Numbered from the stretch's first letter, positions 8,523 to 17,910 are shown. The stretch is DNA of 46,330 nucleotides from Candidatus Hermodarchaeota archaeon (GCA_016839805.1 JAEOTO010000019.1:1-46330), one strand, 5' to 3'. Made by a program: numbers and translations. Notes: generated by a model from the sequence alone, not told the origin.

Positions 8523-9497
8523 TTGAAGGTCGTGGCACCGAAAAAACCCGCTAAGAACAATTCTGGATTAGCAATAAAGATTGGTTCAATTGAATTAGCG
8601 AATCCAACTATATTAGCTTCAGGAGTACTTGGTGTCGCTGCTGGTGGGTTGATCCGAGCCTGGCAGGGTGGTGCAGCAGCCGTTGTGACAAAGACTGTGG
8701 GAATAGAATCTCGCACAGGACACCCAGGACCGCGTATTGTGGGAATTTACGGTGATAGCCTCATGAATGCTATGGGCATTCCAAATCCTGGCATCCAAGA
8801 GTATCTTCCAGAAATTGAATCAACGATTAAGCATGAAATTCCTGTGATTGGGAGTGCTCTAGGTAATAGTCCTGACGAATTTGCTTCTGTTGCCGAACAA
8901 TTAGCTAAGGCAGGCGTGACTGCGATTGAATTGAATGTATCTTGTCCCCATGTTGGCTCTCTTTATCTGCTTGGCATGGACCCACAGAGTGTCACCGAAG
9001 TAGTAACCGAAGTTGTTCAACGTGTTAAAGGTAAGACACCAGTGTGGGTTAAATTACCAGGCTCGACCGATTATCCATGCCTTGTTAAAGTAGCCCAAGC
9101 TGCTGAAGCTGCTGGGGCATCAGCACTCGTTGCCTTAAACACCCTTCCTGCTCTGGCAATTGACATTGAATCTAGACGACCTCTGCTAGGTGCTGGTATC
9201 GGTGGACTATCAGGTCCAGCTGTAAAACCGATTGCAATCCGTGCAGTGTGGGAATTACATCAAGCTGGGATTGCCATTCCCATAATTGGTGTTGGTGGTA
9301 TCCTTACCGGTTCTGATGTGATTGAATACTTTCTGGCGGGGGCATCAGCTGTTCAAATTGGCACAGGTGTGTTAACTCGTGGATCTACAATTTTTTCTAA
9401 TGTATGTAATGAAATCTCTGATTACCTCAAGGAACATGGGATTAATCAAATTTCTGAGTTAGTAGGACGAATCAACGACGCAGGAGTGAGTTCCTGA
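8523..9497 (+). CDS. pyrD: Dihydroorotate dehydrogenase, catalytic subunit (class 1B)
   Basis: FMN-binding TIM barrel oxidising dihydroorotate to orotate. Features: IELANPTILASGVLG, NAMGIPNPG, IELNVSCPHVG with the catalytic-base Cys141, VWVKLPG, GGLSGPAVKPIAIRAV and the FMN phosphate-binding IIGVGGILTGSDVIEYFLAGASAVQIGTG. Cys rather than Ser as base, and the PyrK gene two positions downstream, mark class 1B, which passes electrons through PyrK to NAD. The start is uncertain: TTG 8523 has GGAG only two bases away, GTG 8532 has it eleven away. Residues 1-14 are a Lys-rich extension before the conserved core. Leads the operon pyrD-pyrC-pyrK-archaeosortase. Confidence 0.93.
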   Translation: MKVVAPKKPAKNNSGLAIKIGSIELANPTILASGVLGVAAGGLIRAWQGGAAAVVTKTVGIESRTGHPGPRIVGIYGDSLMNAMGIPNPGIQEYLPEIESTIKHEIPVIGSALGNSPDEFASVAEQLAKAGVTAIELNVSCPHVGSLYLLGMDPQSVTEVVTEVVQRVKGKTPVWVKLPGSTDYPCLVKVAQAAEAAGASALVALNTLPALAIDIESRRPLLGAGIGGLSGPAVKPIAIRAVWELHQAGIAIPIIGVGGILTGSDVIEYFLAGASAVQIGTGVLTRGSTIFSNVCNEISDYLKEHGINQISELVGRINDAGVSS

Positions 9498-9499
9498 AG

Positions 9500-10828
9500 A
9501 TGGCCGTCCATGACCTGAAGATTGAAAATGGACGCCTGATTTTGCCAGACAGGATTGAAGAAGCAGATTTGTGCGTTGATAAGGGGCTCATCTCAGCGAT
9601 AGTAAAACCCGGGGTATCTACGAAGGAAAAAGCCGAATCAGTGATTGATGGTTCAGGGTACCTGATTCTTCCTGGTTTAGTCGATGTGCATGTACACTTC
9701 CGTGACCCTGGATTTCCTGAAAAGGAGGATTTTGCTTCAGGCTCATTAGCTGCAGCAGCAGGTGGTGTAACTACAATCGCTGATATGCCTAATACACTTC
9801 CACCAACCACAACACCTCAATGGCTTGAAGAAAAAATCCATTGTGCCGAGGAACGCTGTATTGTTGATTTTACCTTCCATGGGGGTCCATATCTTCCTGA
9901 GGAGGGCGAAAGCCGTCAGGAAACACACTTAGAGAGTGATGAGTTAGCGCTCGTTGATATGGCTAAACAGTTAATCGAGAAAGGGATTCTTTCATTTAAA
10001 ATCTACATGCCTCATTTTGAATACCCCAGTATCCAATACCTCGCCCCATTAGGACAGTTACTGACAATTCATGCCGAAGAACCCAGCAAACTCTCAGATC
10101 CTACTGATGGCTCATCTTATGCTTTTTTAGCAAGCCGCCCTCCCGAAGCAGAAGTATATGCAATTGAAAGACTACTTGCCGAGCCACCGCAATGCAGTTT
10201 TCACATCTGTCATATTTCAACCGCAGCTGGATTTCGACACATTCTTACTGCTCAACATAGAGGGATTCCGGTTTCCACAGAGGTAACACCACATCATCTT
10301 CTACTCACTGTAAAGGATTTAGCGGAAATTGGTCCAATCGCGAAATGTTATCCACCATTACGATCAACTACAGATACTGAAGCTCTATTGAATGCCTGCT
10401 TCGCCAGTCAGATTAATATCATCGCATCCGATCACGCCCCCCATACAGCCACGGAGAAAACTGGATCAGATGCTGATTTTGCTTCCGCTCCAGGAGGCAT
10501 CATTGGTGTGGAAACCACATTATCGCTCTTATACACCAAACTAGTTCATGCTGCAGAGATGAGCTTACCTCAGCTTACTCGTATGATGGGGTTTAACCCA
10601 GCTTATCGCTTTGGTATTTGTAACTCCCAAGGGATTGAAAAGGGTCAGCTTGTTGTAGGTGCTGATGCAGACCTTGTCCTCTTTGATAGCAAGAAGGCCT
10701 ATACGATTAGAGGTGACGCTCTTCATAATAAAGCTACACTAACACCCTTTGAAGGTTGGAAAGTAAAGGGGCAGGTATATCAAACTCTGATTCGAGGTAA
10801 AACCGTATTTGAACGTGATGATGAATGA
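9500..10828 (+). CDS. pyrC: Dihydroorotase
   Basis: Amidohydrolase that cyclises N-carbamoyl-aspartate to dihydroorotate. All metal ligands are visible: His64 and His66 (DVHVHFRDPG), the carboxylated Lys167 (LSFKIYM), His191 (HAEEP), His238 (CHIS) and catalytic Asp311 (ASDHAPHT). Substrate residues lie around ADMPNTLPP. 442 residues, a class I-size enzyme. It starts two bases after the pyrD stop and overlaps pyrK by four bases (ATGA), so translation is coupled. Allantoinase is the main look-alike family, but the pyr context decides. Confidence 0.95.
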   Translation: MAVHDLKIENGRLILPDRIEEADLCVDKGLISAIVKPGVSTKEKAESVIDGSGYLILPGLVDVHVHFRDPGFPEKEDFASGSLAAAAGGVTTIADMPNTLPPTTTPQWLEEKIHCAEERCIVDFTFHGGPYLPEEGESRQETHLESDELALVDMAKQLIEKGILSFKIYMPHFEYPSIQYLAPLGQLLTIHAEEPSKLSDPTDGSSYAFLASRPPEAEVYAIERLLAEPPQCSFHICHISTAAGFRHILTAQHRGIPVSTEVTPHHLLLTVKDLAEIGPIAKCYPPLRSTTDTEALLNACFASQINIIASDHAPHTATEKTGSDADFASAPGGIIGVETTLSLLYTKLVHAAEMSLPQLTRMMGFNPAYRFGICNSQGIEKGQLVVGADADLVLFDSKKAYTIRGDALHNKATLTPFEGWKVKGQVYQTLIRGKTVFERDDE

Positions 10829-11697
10829 CTATGAATGATAACTTCAACCCATCTGCAATCATTCGACCGATAGTAACACCCATTCTGGGGGTAACGACAG
10901 AGACACCCCGAACCAAAGCGTTTACTATTTCTGCACCAAGTATTGGTAAACATGCAGTACCAGGGCAATTTGTGATGGTCTGGGTCCCAGGAATTGATGA
11001 AATCCCAATGAGTATATCTAGCGTGAATCAAGGTGTAGAATTCGCCGCAGCACGTGTAGGGGATGCAACTACCCAGCTTCATAAATTGAAGAAAGGTGAT
11101 CTCTTGGGAGTGCGTGGACCACTTGGAAAGGGATTTGTCTTTCCGAAAGCGACTGAAGAGAAAATCATGTTATTGGTTGCTGGGGGTTGTGGTTCTCCAC
11201 CGATTGCCTTCGCAGCTACCATGGCTATTCGGATGGGATTCGTTGTTGATGTCGCATTAGGAGCGACGAGTAAGGCAGAACTCCTCTTTTTTAACAGATT
11301 CAAGGACCTCGAAACCCAAGGCGTTCGCAGATTTGTAGTTGCTACAGACGATGGCTCCGACGGGTTATTAGGAACATCTGTGGACGCCGCAACATTTCTC
11401 CTCGATACAGACCCCGCTTATTCTGCTTGTCTTGCCTGTGGTCCTGAGGGTATGCTGGTGAATCTAAACACACTTTTACAGAAGTACTCAATTCCCCTAC
11501 AAGTGAGCTTAGAACGGTACATGAAATGTGGTGTAGGCCTCTGTGGACATTGTATTATTGACTTGGAGGGTAGTCGCGTATGCCATGAGGGACCGGTTTT
11601 TGATGCAAAGAACCTTGAAGAGAGTGACTTTGGAAAGGTAACACGTGATGCCACGGGCAAAAAAGAGCCATTACAATTCGAAAGTAACACTTCTTAA
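10825..11697 (+). CDS. pyrK: Dihydroorotate dehydrogenase electron-transfer subunit
   Basis: Ferredoxin-reductase-like subunit carrying FAD and a [2Fe-2S] cluster that moves electrons from PyrD to NAD. The FAD-binding region has PGQFVMVWVPGIDEIPMSIS, the nucleotide-binding part MLLVAGGCGSPPIAF, and the terminal cluster motif uses Cys235, Cys240, Cys243 and Cys253 (KCGVGLCGHC and RVCHEGPVF). Full family length, 290 residues. It overlaps pyrC by four bases, and its stop is 33 bases before the archaeosortase-like gene. Sulfhydrogenase gamma subunits are related, but the pyrD-pyrC-pyrK order settles this. Confidence 0.93.
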   Translation: MTMNDNFNPSAIIRPIVTPILGVTTETPRTKAFTISAPSIGKHAVPGQFVMVWVPGIDEIPMSISSVNQGVEFAAARVGDATTQLHKLKKGDLLGVRGPLGKGFVFPKATEEKIMLLVAGGCGSPPIAFAATMAIRMGFVVDVALGATSKAELLFFNRFKDLETQGVRRFVVATDDGSDGLLGTSVDAATFLLDTDPAYSACLACGPEGMLVNLNTLLQKYSIPLQVSLERYMKCGVGLCGHCIIDLEGSRVCHEGPVFDAKNLEESDFGKVTRDATGKKEPLQFESNTS

Positions 11698-11730
11698 TAC
11701 TAATCTGAAATCGCTTGATGAGAGGAACTT

Positions 11731-12429
11731 GTGGTGAAACCATCAAATGTTCTCGCGGCTATTCCGCCTTTAATCCTCTACATCGTAGGTTTCGTGTTCC
11801 TTGCAGTAGGTGGGTTAATATACGCAGTTTTTGTGATATTATTAAGTCCTCTAGCTCTTTTTTTTCTGACCTTAGGAGCCATACTACTGCTACAATCATC
11901 CCATGGTTTCCGATTAAACAATGATCTCCGTTTAATACTTAGTATAATCCTTTCAGCCATACTCGTCATATTTGTAGACTTTTGGCCAATCCAATTAGCC
12001 TACTCGCAGGGTGCAGCTGCTGTCTTGCAATTCGGGGGATTCAACACTGTCCTGTATGTTAGTTCTCATTTTGGAGGAATCCAAGTTTTACTTTTTGTCC
12101 AACAGGCAGGTACTGGAAGTCTGGTAGGTGGAGAAATTGATAACGCCTGCGCTGGTCTCATCGCGTTAATTCCTTGCCTATTACTAATTTTCTTTTCAAA
12201 TCGGACTCCCCAACCAATACCGAATCGAATTGCTGTAGGTGCTGTAGCGATTTGCATAATCGTTTTAGGGAATTTTTTCCGAATCTGTGTGGAACTATGG
12301 TTGCCTGCCATAGGATTAGCTCCCTTTGAATTAGTTCATTATCCCCTCGCTTTCATTCTTGGAATCCTGGGACTTACAGGGATAGTTATTGCTGGTCAAA
12401 GATTAACTGTAAAACAAAAAGAGAACTAA
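11731..12429 (+). CDS. Archaeosortase/exosortase-family membrane protease-transpeptidase
   Basis: 232 residues, very hydrophobic, about six to seven membrane helices. The three residues diagnostic of exosortases and archaeosortases are each in place: Cys140 in DNACAGLIALIP, Arg184 in LGNFFRICVELW, and His203 in LVHYPLAFILGILG. These enzymes cleave a C-terminal tripartite signal (short motif, membrane helix, Arg cluster) from surface proteins and transfer them to a lipid or other anchor. GTG start with GAGG five bases upstream. It follows pyrK by 33 bases on the same strand and converges on pyrFE. A candidate substrate, with a PGIPGFP tail, is encoded at 27.8-30.7 kb. Confidence 0.8.
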   Translation: MVKPSNVLAAIPPLILYIVGFVFLAVGGLIYAVFVILLSPLALFFLTLGAILLLQSSHGFRLNNDLRLILSIILSAILVIFVDFWPIQLAYSQGAAAVLQFGGFNTVLYVSSHFGGIQVLLFVQQAGTGSLVGGEIDNACAGLIALIPCLLLIFFSNRTPQPIPNRIAVGAVAICIIVLGNFFRICVELWLPAIGLAPFELVHYPLAFILGILGLTGIVIAGQRLTVKQKEN

Positions 12430-12438
12430 AACAGGTTC

Positions 12439-13836
12439 TTATTTCTGTTCGGAAATGTAGGCCAGAATCTGGTCTACTTCTTGTTTGGTTAATCGTTTTT
12501 CTTTACCCAAGGCTTGAACCAGACAAGAAATCGTAGCAAGACTATGGAGGTTTAACTTTTCTGTAGCTAGTTGTTCTACGCCTCCCTGTTCGCGATCCAC
12601 GACTACTAAAACCTCTGTGACCTTGGCTTTCGCTTCGCGAAGGGCTTTTACTGCGTCAATTTTGCTTCCACCGTCTGTGATGAGGTCATCAACTACTAAA
12701 ACCTGGTCACCTGAATTAAGAAGCCCTTCTACGCGTTTTTGTCGTCCATACTTCTTGGGTGTACTACGAACATAAAGTAGGGGAACATTCAAACGATTGC
12801 AAATAGCTGTGGCAAACGATATCCCAGCTGTTGGCACTCCTGCGATGCGGTCAAAACTAATATTCGGGTGCTCATTTAGCCATTGGATAAAGAGGTTGGT
12901 AAGGTTAGAAAAGGCATGGGGATAAGAGGGTATGACTCGCAAATCGATGTAATATGGGCTGGTTTTACCTGAGGCAAGAGTGAACGAGCCGAATTTGATG
13001 GCACCAGTATCATCGAGGAGCATGGCTATGTCTCGGATTAACGCATCTCTTCGAGTAATAGTGGTTCGGCGTTTTGGCGGTTTCACTTCGAATGTTTGTT
13101 GAGCGAGTTCTTTGGCTTTTATGGCGGGGTGCTTGGCTTGATAGATTGACCTACCAATGATTTCATAATCTGCACCAGCGGCAATAGCAGATCCTGGTTT
13201 TCCACCCTGAGCACCAACCCCAGGCGCCAGAATAAGTGGATCAGAACCAATCCAAGAGCGAATCTCACTCACATGTTTTGGCCTGGTCCCGGGAGCAATA
13301 ACTCCTGACACCTTTAGTTTCACGGCCATCTGTGCCATTTGTTGAGTTTGAGGATGGATGAACTGAGTGGCCCCAGGATGGCTCATATCTACTACAAGAA
13401 TTACACCACGATCGCCATAACTTCGAGCTTCATCCAATACCGCTTGGATGGCATCATCACCGATGAATCCATGAACGATGATAGCATCAAACCCTGCCGC
13501 AAAGGTATGGCGAGCAATCCAGGCATTAGTATTATCAATATCAGCGACTTTAAAATCAGCAATCAGGGGGAGTTCAGGAACCACCATTTTCAAATGATGA
13601 GCAACTTCGACACCAGTTGCTAACACAAGAGGATAATTCAGTTTAATCGCTACGACGTGCGGACCAACAGCTGCTGCAAGATGACAAGCGTTTTCAATCA
13701 ATTCTTTACGTGCCGAATCAGGAGCATCCGGAGATAATGTATTAGCGATATCCAGTGCGTGAATAACACGAGTCTGGTTAGTTTGGGTCCGTTCTTCAAG
13801 TGTCCTTACGAATGCCTGTCCGAATAATTTCGCCAT
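12439..13836 (-). CDS. pyrFE: Fused orotidine-5'-phosphate decarboxylase / orotate phosphoribosyltransferase
   Basis: Bifunctional UMP synthase in the order ODC then OPRT. Residues 1-245 are the decarboxylase barrel, with catalytic ADFKVADIDNTN (Asp94, Lys96, Asp99), VVDMSHPGA, and the phosphate-binding LAPGVGAQGGKPG and IIGRSIYQA segments. Residues 262-465 are the phosphoribosyltransferase, with FTLASGKTSPYYIDLR, AGVPTAGISFA, YGRQKRVEG and the PRPP motif VLVVDDLITDGGSK (379-392). The eukaryotic UMPS fusion has the opposite order. ATG start with AAGGAGT five bases upstream. Last gene of pyrB-pyrI-pyrFE, 32 bases after pyrI, tail-to-tail with the archaeosortase gene. Confidence 0.95.
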   Translation of the reverse strand: MAKLFGQAFVRTLEERTQTNQTRVIHALDIANTLSPDAPDSARKELIENACHLAAAVGPHVVAIKLNYPLVLATGVEVAHHLKMVVPELPLIADFKVADIDNTNAWIARHTFAAGFDAIIVHGFIGDDAIQAVLDEARSYGDRGVILVVDMSHPGATQFIHPQTQQMAQMAVKLKVSGVIAPGTRPKHVSEIRSWIGSDPLILAPGVGAQGGKPGSAIAAGADYEIIGRSIYQAKHPAIKAKELAQQTFEVKPPKRRTTITRRDALIRDIAMLLDDTGAIKFGSFTLASGKTSPYYIDLRVIPSYPHAFSNLTNLFIQWLNEHPNISFDRIAGVPTAGISFATAICNRLNVPLLYVRSTPKKYGRQKRVEGLLNSGDQVLVVDDLITDGGSKIDAVKALREAKAKVTEVLVVVDREQGGVEQLATEKLNLHSLATISCLVQALGKEKRLTKQEVDQILAYISEQK

Positions 13837-13868
13837 GGGTTACTCCTTCTGAAGTTGATTATGAGAGG

Positions 13869-14387
13869 TTAATATTGACCTAGGAGCTGCTCTATGATGT
13901 TATCATGTCCTGTGATCCGTTTACAGTAATCGCATCGAAGGGTCACAGGAGTCCGGTCAACAACTTGAAAGTTACTCCTAATCCCCCGTTCATTATTGGT
14001 AATACAGCTAGGATTTTGACAACGGACAATTCCGATTATTTTATCAGGAACAGAAATGCGGGTCTTTTCATGAATTTTGTAATCCCGGATAATATTGATT
14101 GTGGCATTTGGCGCAATAAGGGCTATGCGATTAATTTCTTCGGTTGTGATTTCACGACCTTCAACCTTGATGATATCCTTTTTCTCCATCCGTTTACTTT
14201 GGACATTCATAGCTATACTGATTATGTCTCCCTCTCGTCCCGTAATTCCCAAAATCTGCATGACAGCGAGTGCATATCCTGCAGTAATATGATCAATGAC
14301 TGTACCAGCCTGGATTTTTTGAACGAGTAGCTCCTTTGATTTCGCTTCCGTTTTTGGTTGTCTTGATTTCTTTTTGGTTTGGGTCAT
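13869..14387 (-). CDS. pyrI: Aspartate carbamoyltransferase regulatory subunit
   Basis: Binds nucleotide effectors and the catalytic trimers in class B aspartate transcarbamoylase. After a Lys-rich 20-residue N-terminal extension, the allosteric domain shows QKIQAGTVIDHITAGYALAVMQILGI and the C-terminal zinc domain has Cys in a C-x4-C (CQNPSC) and C-x2-C (CDYC) arrangement. 172 residues. ATG start overlaps the pyrB stop by four bases (ATGA), giving 1:1 coupled translation. CTP made by the nearby PyrG would be the expected inhibitor, by family knowledge. Confidence 0.95.
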   Translation of the reverse strand: MTQTKKKSRQPKTEAKSKELLVQKIQAGTVIDHITAGYALAVMQILGITGREGDIISIAMNVQSKRMEKKDIIKVEGREITTEEINRIALIAPNATINIIRDYKIHEKTRISVPDKIIGIVRCQNPSCITNNERGIRSNFQVVDRTPVTLRCDYCKRITGHDNIIEQLLGQY

Positions 14388-15316
14388 GTCTGTTTTGCCT
14401 CCAACAGCAGTGTTAGGATTGCCATTCGTATAAGGACACCATGAAACATTTGAGTGAAATATCGAGCATACGGAGTCGCATCGACTTCTGGAGCAATTTC
14501 ATCTACCCGCGGTAGTGGATGCAAGATATCAAGAGTTGGTTTTACATCCTGTAACGAGGTTTTATCGATTTGATAGATACCACGAACTTTTTCATAATCA
14601 GCAGGTGTGGGAAATCGTTCCTTTTGTATACGAGTTACATACAAGACATCTAATTCAGGTAATATTGCTTGTAGATCGGTAGTTTCAATCACTTCTTTCC
14701 CCTGTTCTTTTAGATCACCTACTATTTCGGCGGGGAGCTCTAGTCCGTTTGGTGCAATGCAATATAGCCGATCAGTGAATCGAGTAATTGCATAGGAGAG
14801 GGAGTGAACCGTTCGACCAAAGCGGAGATCTCCCAGCATTGCTATATTGAGATTATCAAGTCGTCCCTGGCTCCGACGAATGGTCGATAAATCTAGTAAC
14901 GTTTGGGTGGGATGGCGTCCGGCTCCATCGCCTGCATTAATGATTGGCACGTTAGCTACTTCAGAAGCCCATTGAGCTGAACCTTCCTGGGGATGCCGGA
15001 TGACAATAATATCCGCATAATTTTCAACCGTTCGAATTGTATCTGCTAAGGATTCGCCTTTAGCGACGGATGATGCACCCACATCAGCAACTGAGATACT
15101 GGACCCGCCAAGGCGTGCCATAGCTGATTCAAAGCTAAGTCGGGTCCGTGTGGATGGTTCATAAAAAAGTGTCGCGAGGATTCGTCCTGCTAACCGCTTA
15201 GAGGGTTTTTCACTTCGGACAATTTTTTCCATTTCATCCGCTTGATCAAGAATTGTCATAATTTCCTTAGTGCTCAAGTCTGCGATACTAATTAGATCCT
15301 TAACTGATAATGACAC
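14384..15316 (-). CDS. pyrB: Aspartate carbamoyltransferase catalytic subunit
   Basis: First committed step of pyrimidine synthesis: carbamoyl phosphate plus aspartate gives carbamoyl-aspartate. The carbamoyl-phosphate site STRTR is at 55-59, the 80s loop VAKGES with Lys86 follows, HPTQ is at 135-138 and HPLPRVDEI lies near the C-terminus. 310 residues, normal length. GTG start with GAGGAGT four bases upstream. First gene of the operon pyrB-pyrI-pyrFE. The 89-base gap to the helical-repeat gene behind it holds no gene. Confidence 0.96.
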   Translation of the reverse strand: MSLSVKDLISIADLSTKEIMTILDQADEMEKIVRSEKPSKRLAGRILATLFYEPSTRTRLSFESAMARLGGSSISVADVGASSVAKGESLADTIRTVENYADIIVIRHPQEGSAQWASEVANVPIINAGDGAGRHPTQTLLDLSTIRRSQGRLDNLNIAMLGDLRFGRTVHSLSYAITRFTDRLYCIAPNGLELPAEIVGDLKEQGKEVIETTDLQAILPELDVLYVTRIQKERFPTPADYEKVRGIYQIDKTSLQDVKPTLDILHPLPRVDEIAPEVDATPYARYFTQMFHGVLIRMAILTLLLEAKQT

Positions 15317-15405
15317 CGTTACTCCTCATAACCGGCAAAGGACTGAGTTACAATAAAAATCTTCGCCCTTCCTGTTTCAAAAATCAAGTCTTCCATTGAA
15401 TCATG

Positions 15406-17892
15406 TTACCTTTCTGCGATAATACTACTGATACGAGCCACATAATTGCGAATGACATCTTCTGTGGGTGCTTTGACAACAGATTCTCGCTGATCAGCTG
15501 TAGCCTGATACATATTAAGTGCCATACGCACAAGATGTCGGGTTTGGGTCATTGCAATCATCTTTTCTTTCAGAGGAAGATCTAAGAGGAGAGGAGGGAA
15601 GAAGAGTTTGGGTGCAATTAGGAAGATCTGTAATCGATGAATGGTTTTGTGGAGGCTGTAGGGAAGTTGTTGGTCATAAGCATCTGGTGTTAATTTGACA
15701 ATCATGCGTTCGAGTTCTGTTTTTGCCTTTTTATTTTCCTTTGAATCATTTGTGGAAGCAAATATTGCGATTGATGATAAGGCGGTTAGAAGTTGTCGTA
15801 ATTGACGAAGACTCCGATCGGTTTCCCGATTCAAACTCGAGGCTAGTTCTTTGAAGAGCTTACTTGCATGAGAATAATTACCACGTTTGATGATACTGAG
15901 ACCATCAACGAGTCCTACAAATGTGGTACCAAAAGTGCTGAATACCGAATAAATCTCTGCGAGACTAGGAATTAGTTCAGCAACCTTGTCAAAGGATTTC
16001 TGCACCTTATCAAAATATTCTTGGGCTCCATGATAATCTTCTTTGAGCAGATGAATCTGACCGATACGCCAATAATTTTCACCTTCGTCATGGAAGAAAA
16101 ATAGGTTTGAATAGATGTTAGCGGCTTTTTGATGTAATCGCTCACTTTGCATCAAATAATGTTTTCGAGTAGTTTCCTTCACAGTAAAATCAAGGCTACT
16201 GAAATAGAGGAATGTATCAGCTAGTTGGGTTAGGGCATTTGCGTGTTTGTTTCGTTCACCAGTTTTTGACCATGCCTGTACGGCATAATCATATAATTCA
16301 ATTGCCTTTTTCAGTAATTCCCCATCACCACAAAGAATACCTAAACGCTGAGCTGCGTTTCCGGCTTGCTGATAAGCATTGGCAGTAATGACTGGATCAA
16401 TGATCTTTTGAGCGCCTTCGATCGCGAGTTCCCCATACAGGAACATGTCTTCAAACAACGCCTTTTTTTCTTCGAATGTAGGTGTTAGGTCAGCTAATTT
16501 ACTACAAGCGAATGCTGCACTACTGAGAGCAGCGACTAAGCCTTTCTTATCTAGAGTTTTTTGAAATAACGCGAGACTCGTTCGGCTTAATTTTTGTTGT
16601 TTTATAGCCCAATCGCGTTTTTGATTGCTCCGAGTTTCAAGATCGGATAGAAATCCAGATACTTCACTCGCATACATAGTTGCATAACCCGCTTCTTGCA
16701 GACTCTTAGTCTGTTGTGCAAAGTCTCGTCCTTCAATTTGTAATTCATAAATTTCTATTAGCTTCTTCTTTCGGCGTTCCAGACTCAACTCAAACCATGA
16801 TAACCGTTCCAAGGCAACTCCTAGATTTATTGCTGCACGTGCCCGTAGTTGCAAGAGCCGGGTGAATCCTCCAATGGATCGGGATTTTTGTAAGTGCATC
16901 TCACCTAGCTGATAGTATTCATTTCGTTGATTGAAATCATGTTCTAATTCAGCAATTGACAGAAAACCTTCACCAGCTAAAGTATAAGCCCGAAGAAGTT
17001 CACCATAAGCTGAAGTTCGTTCTAGCATTGAAACAGACTGCAGGAAGTAGTCTTTTGCTTTCTTAAACAGTTCCTGACGTATATCCGTAATTGCTTCAGC
17101 TTCAGCCATTCGATAGTGTGAAGTCCCCAATAGGTTTAGAAGCATTCCTTGTATTCGATTATGGGTGGTTTTATCGAGGGACCGTACTAATTCATGGACA
17201 TTATCTTGTCGGATACTATGGATTTCAACCTCTTGTATTCGATAGGGTTGAATCAAGTCTAATCCTGTTAATACTGCAATGTTTCCTAAATGGTCGCGAT
17301 TATTTATTTGACTCAACGCTTTTGTGCGATTATAAATTTCTTTAAGAAGCGCTTCCTTCGTTTCAACATCTTCGTATAGGAGGAGAGGCTCGACTAAGAG
17401 GAGATAGTATGTATCTTTTTTTTCAGGAGAAAGTGTTGTAGCGATTTCTATTCCATGTTGAGCCCAGTGGATTTGTTTGTCGGGATTGAGATATGCAATA
17501 AGGCTAGTTATGAGATTTAAGGCATGTTCAAGTTCTCCTAGCTTGATAAAACATTCAGTAGCTTGAATGAATTTTTCAGAATCCGGTGGTTCTGCCAGCC
17601 ATCCTTCTGCTTCAAGTGCGACCGCTTCTAAATAGGCGAGTTGGTCCTTTTCAAATTTCATTGTCTCTTTTGCCTTTCTAATTCTTGAAATCAAGTCAGA
17701 AAGACCGGTCCGCATTTCAGCAAGATTATTCGAACGCCAGATGCTACTATTTAGATTACGGAATCCTCGAAGGGCTAGATCGGAGTCTTGGGTTTGTTGA
17801 TACACAAGGAAGCATTGCTCAGCTGCATCATGATACTCAGCATTTCGCTCTAGGATTGTGATACGACGAAGCTCCATACTTGCATCGGTCAT
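15406..17892 (-). CDS. Large helical-repeat (TPR-like) protein of unknown function
   Basis: About 828 residues, soluble, without signal peptide or membrane helix. The sequence is helices nearly throughout, with TPR-like pairs such as IQATECFIKLGELEHALNL, ANAYQQAGNAAQRLGI followed by AIELYDYAVQAWSKTGE, and NYWRIGQIHLLKEDYHGAQEYFDKVQ around residues 625-655. The C-terminal 120 residues lack clear repeats. No enzymatic motif is seen. It begins 18 bases after the MinD-like gene and is the last gene of a three-gene operon. ATG 17892 has AGGA seven bases upstream; the GTG two codons earlier is too close to it. Probably a scaffold or receptor for the ATPase; this is inference. Confidence 0.75.
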   Translation of the reverse strand: MTDASMELRRITILERNAEYHDAAEQCFLVYQQTQDSDLALRGFRNLNSSIWRSNNLAEMRTGLSDLISRIRKAKETMKFEKDQLAYLEAVALEAEGWLAEPPDSEKFIQATECFIKLGELEHALNLITSLIAYLNPDKQIHWAQHGIEIATTLSPEKKDTYYLLLVEPLLLYEDVETKEALLKEIYNRTKALSQINNRDHLGNIAVLTGLDLIQPYRIQEVEIHSIRQDNVHELVRSLDKTTHNRIQGMLLNLLGTSHYRMAEAEAITDIRQELFKKAKDYFLQSVSMLERTSAYGELLRAYTLAGEGFLSIAELEHDFNQRNEYYQLGEMHLQKSRSIGGFTRLLQLRARAAINLGVALERLSWFELSLERRKKKLIEIYELQIEGRDFAQQTKSLQEAGYATMYASEVSGFLSDLETRSNQKRDWAIKQQKLSRTSLALFQKTLDKKGLVAALSSAAFACSKLADLTPTFEEKKALFEDMFLYGELAIEGAQKIIDPVITANAYQQAGNAAQRLGILCGDGELLKKAIELYDYAVQAWSKTGERNKHANALTQLADTFLYFSSLDFTVKETTRKHYLMQSERLHQKAANIYSNLFFFHDEGENYWRIGQIHLLKEDYHGAQEYFDKVQKSFDKVAELIPSLAEIYSVFSTFGTTFVGLVDGLSIIKRGNYSHASKLFKELASSLNRETDRSLRQLRQLLTALSSIAIFASTNDSKENKKAKTELERMIVKLTPDAYDQQLPYSLHKTIHRLQIFLIAPKLFFPPLLLDLPLKEKMIAMTQTRHLVRMALNMYQATADQRESVVKAPTEDVIRNYVARISSIIAER

Positions 17893-17910
17893 AGACACAT
17901 CCTTTCACCG

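Noticed and set aside
12421..12440. AGAAC ... GTTCT between archaeosortase and pyrFE as a bidirectional terminator
   Set aside because: Stem of five pairs with an eight-base loop and no T-run on either side; too weak.
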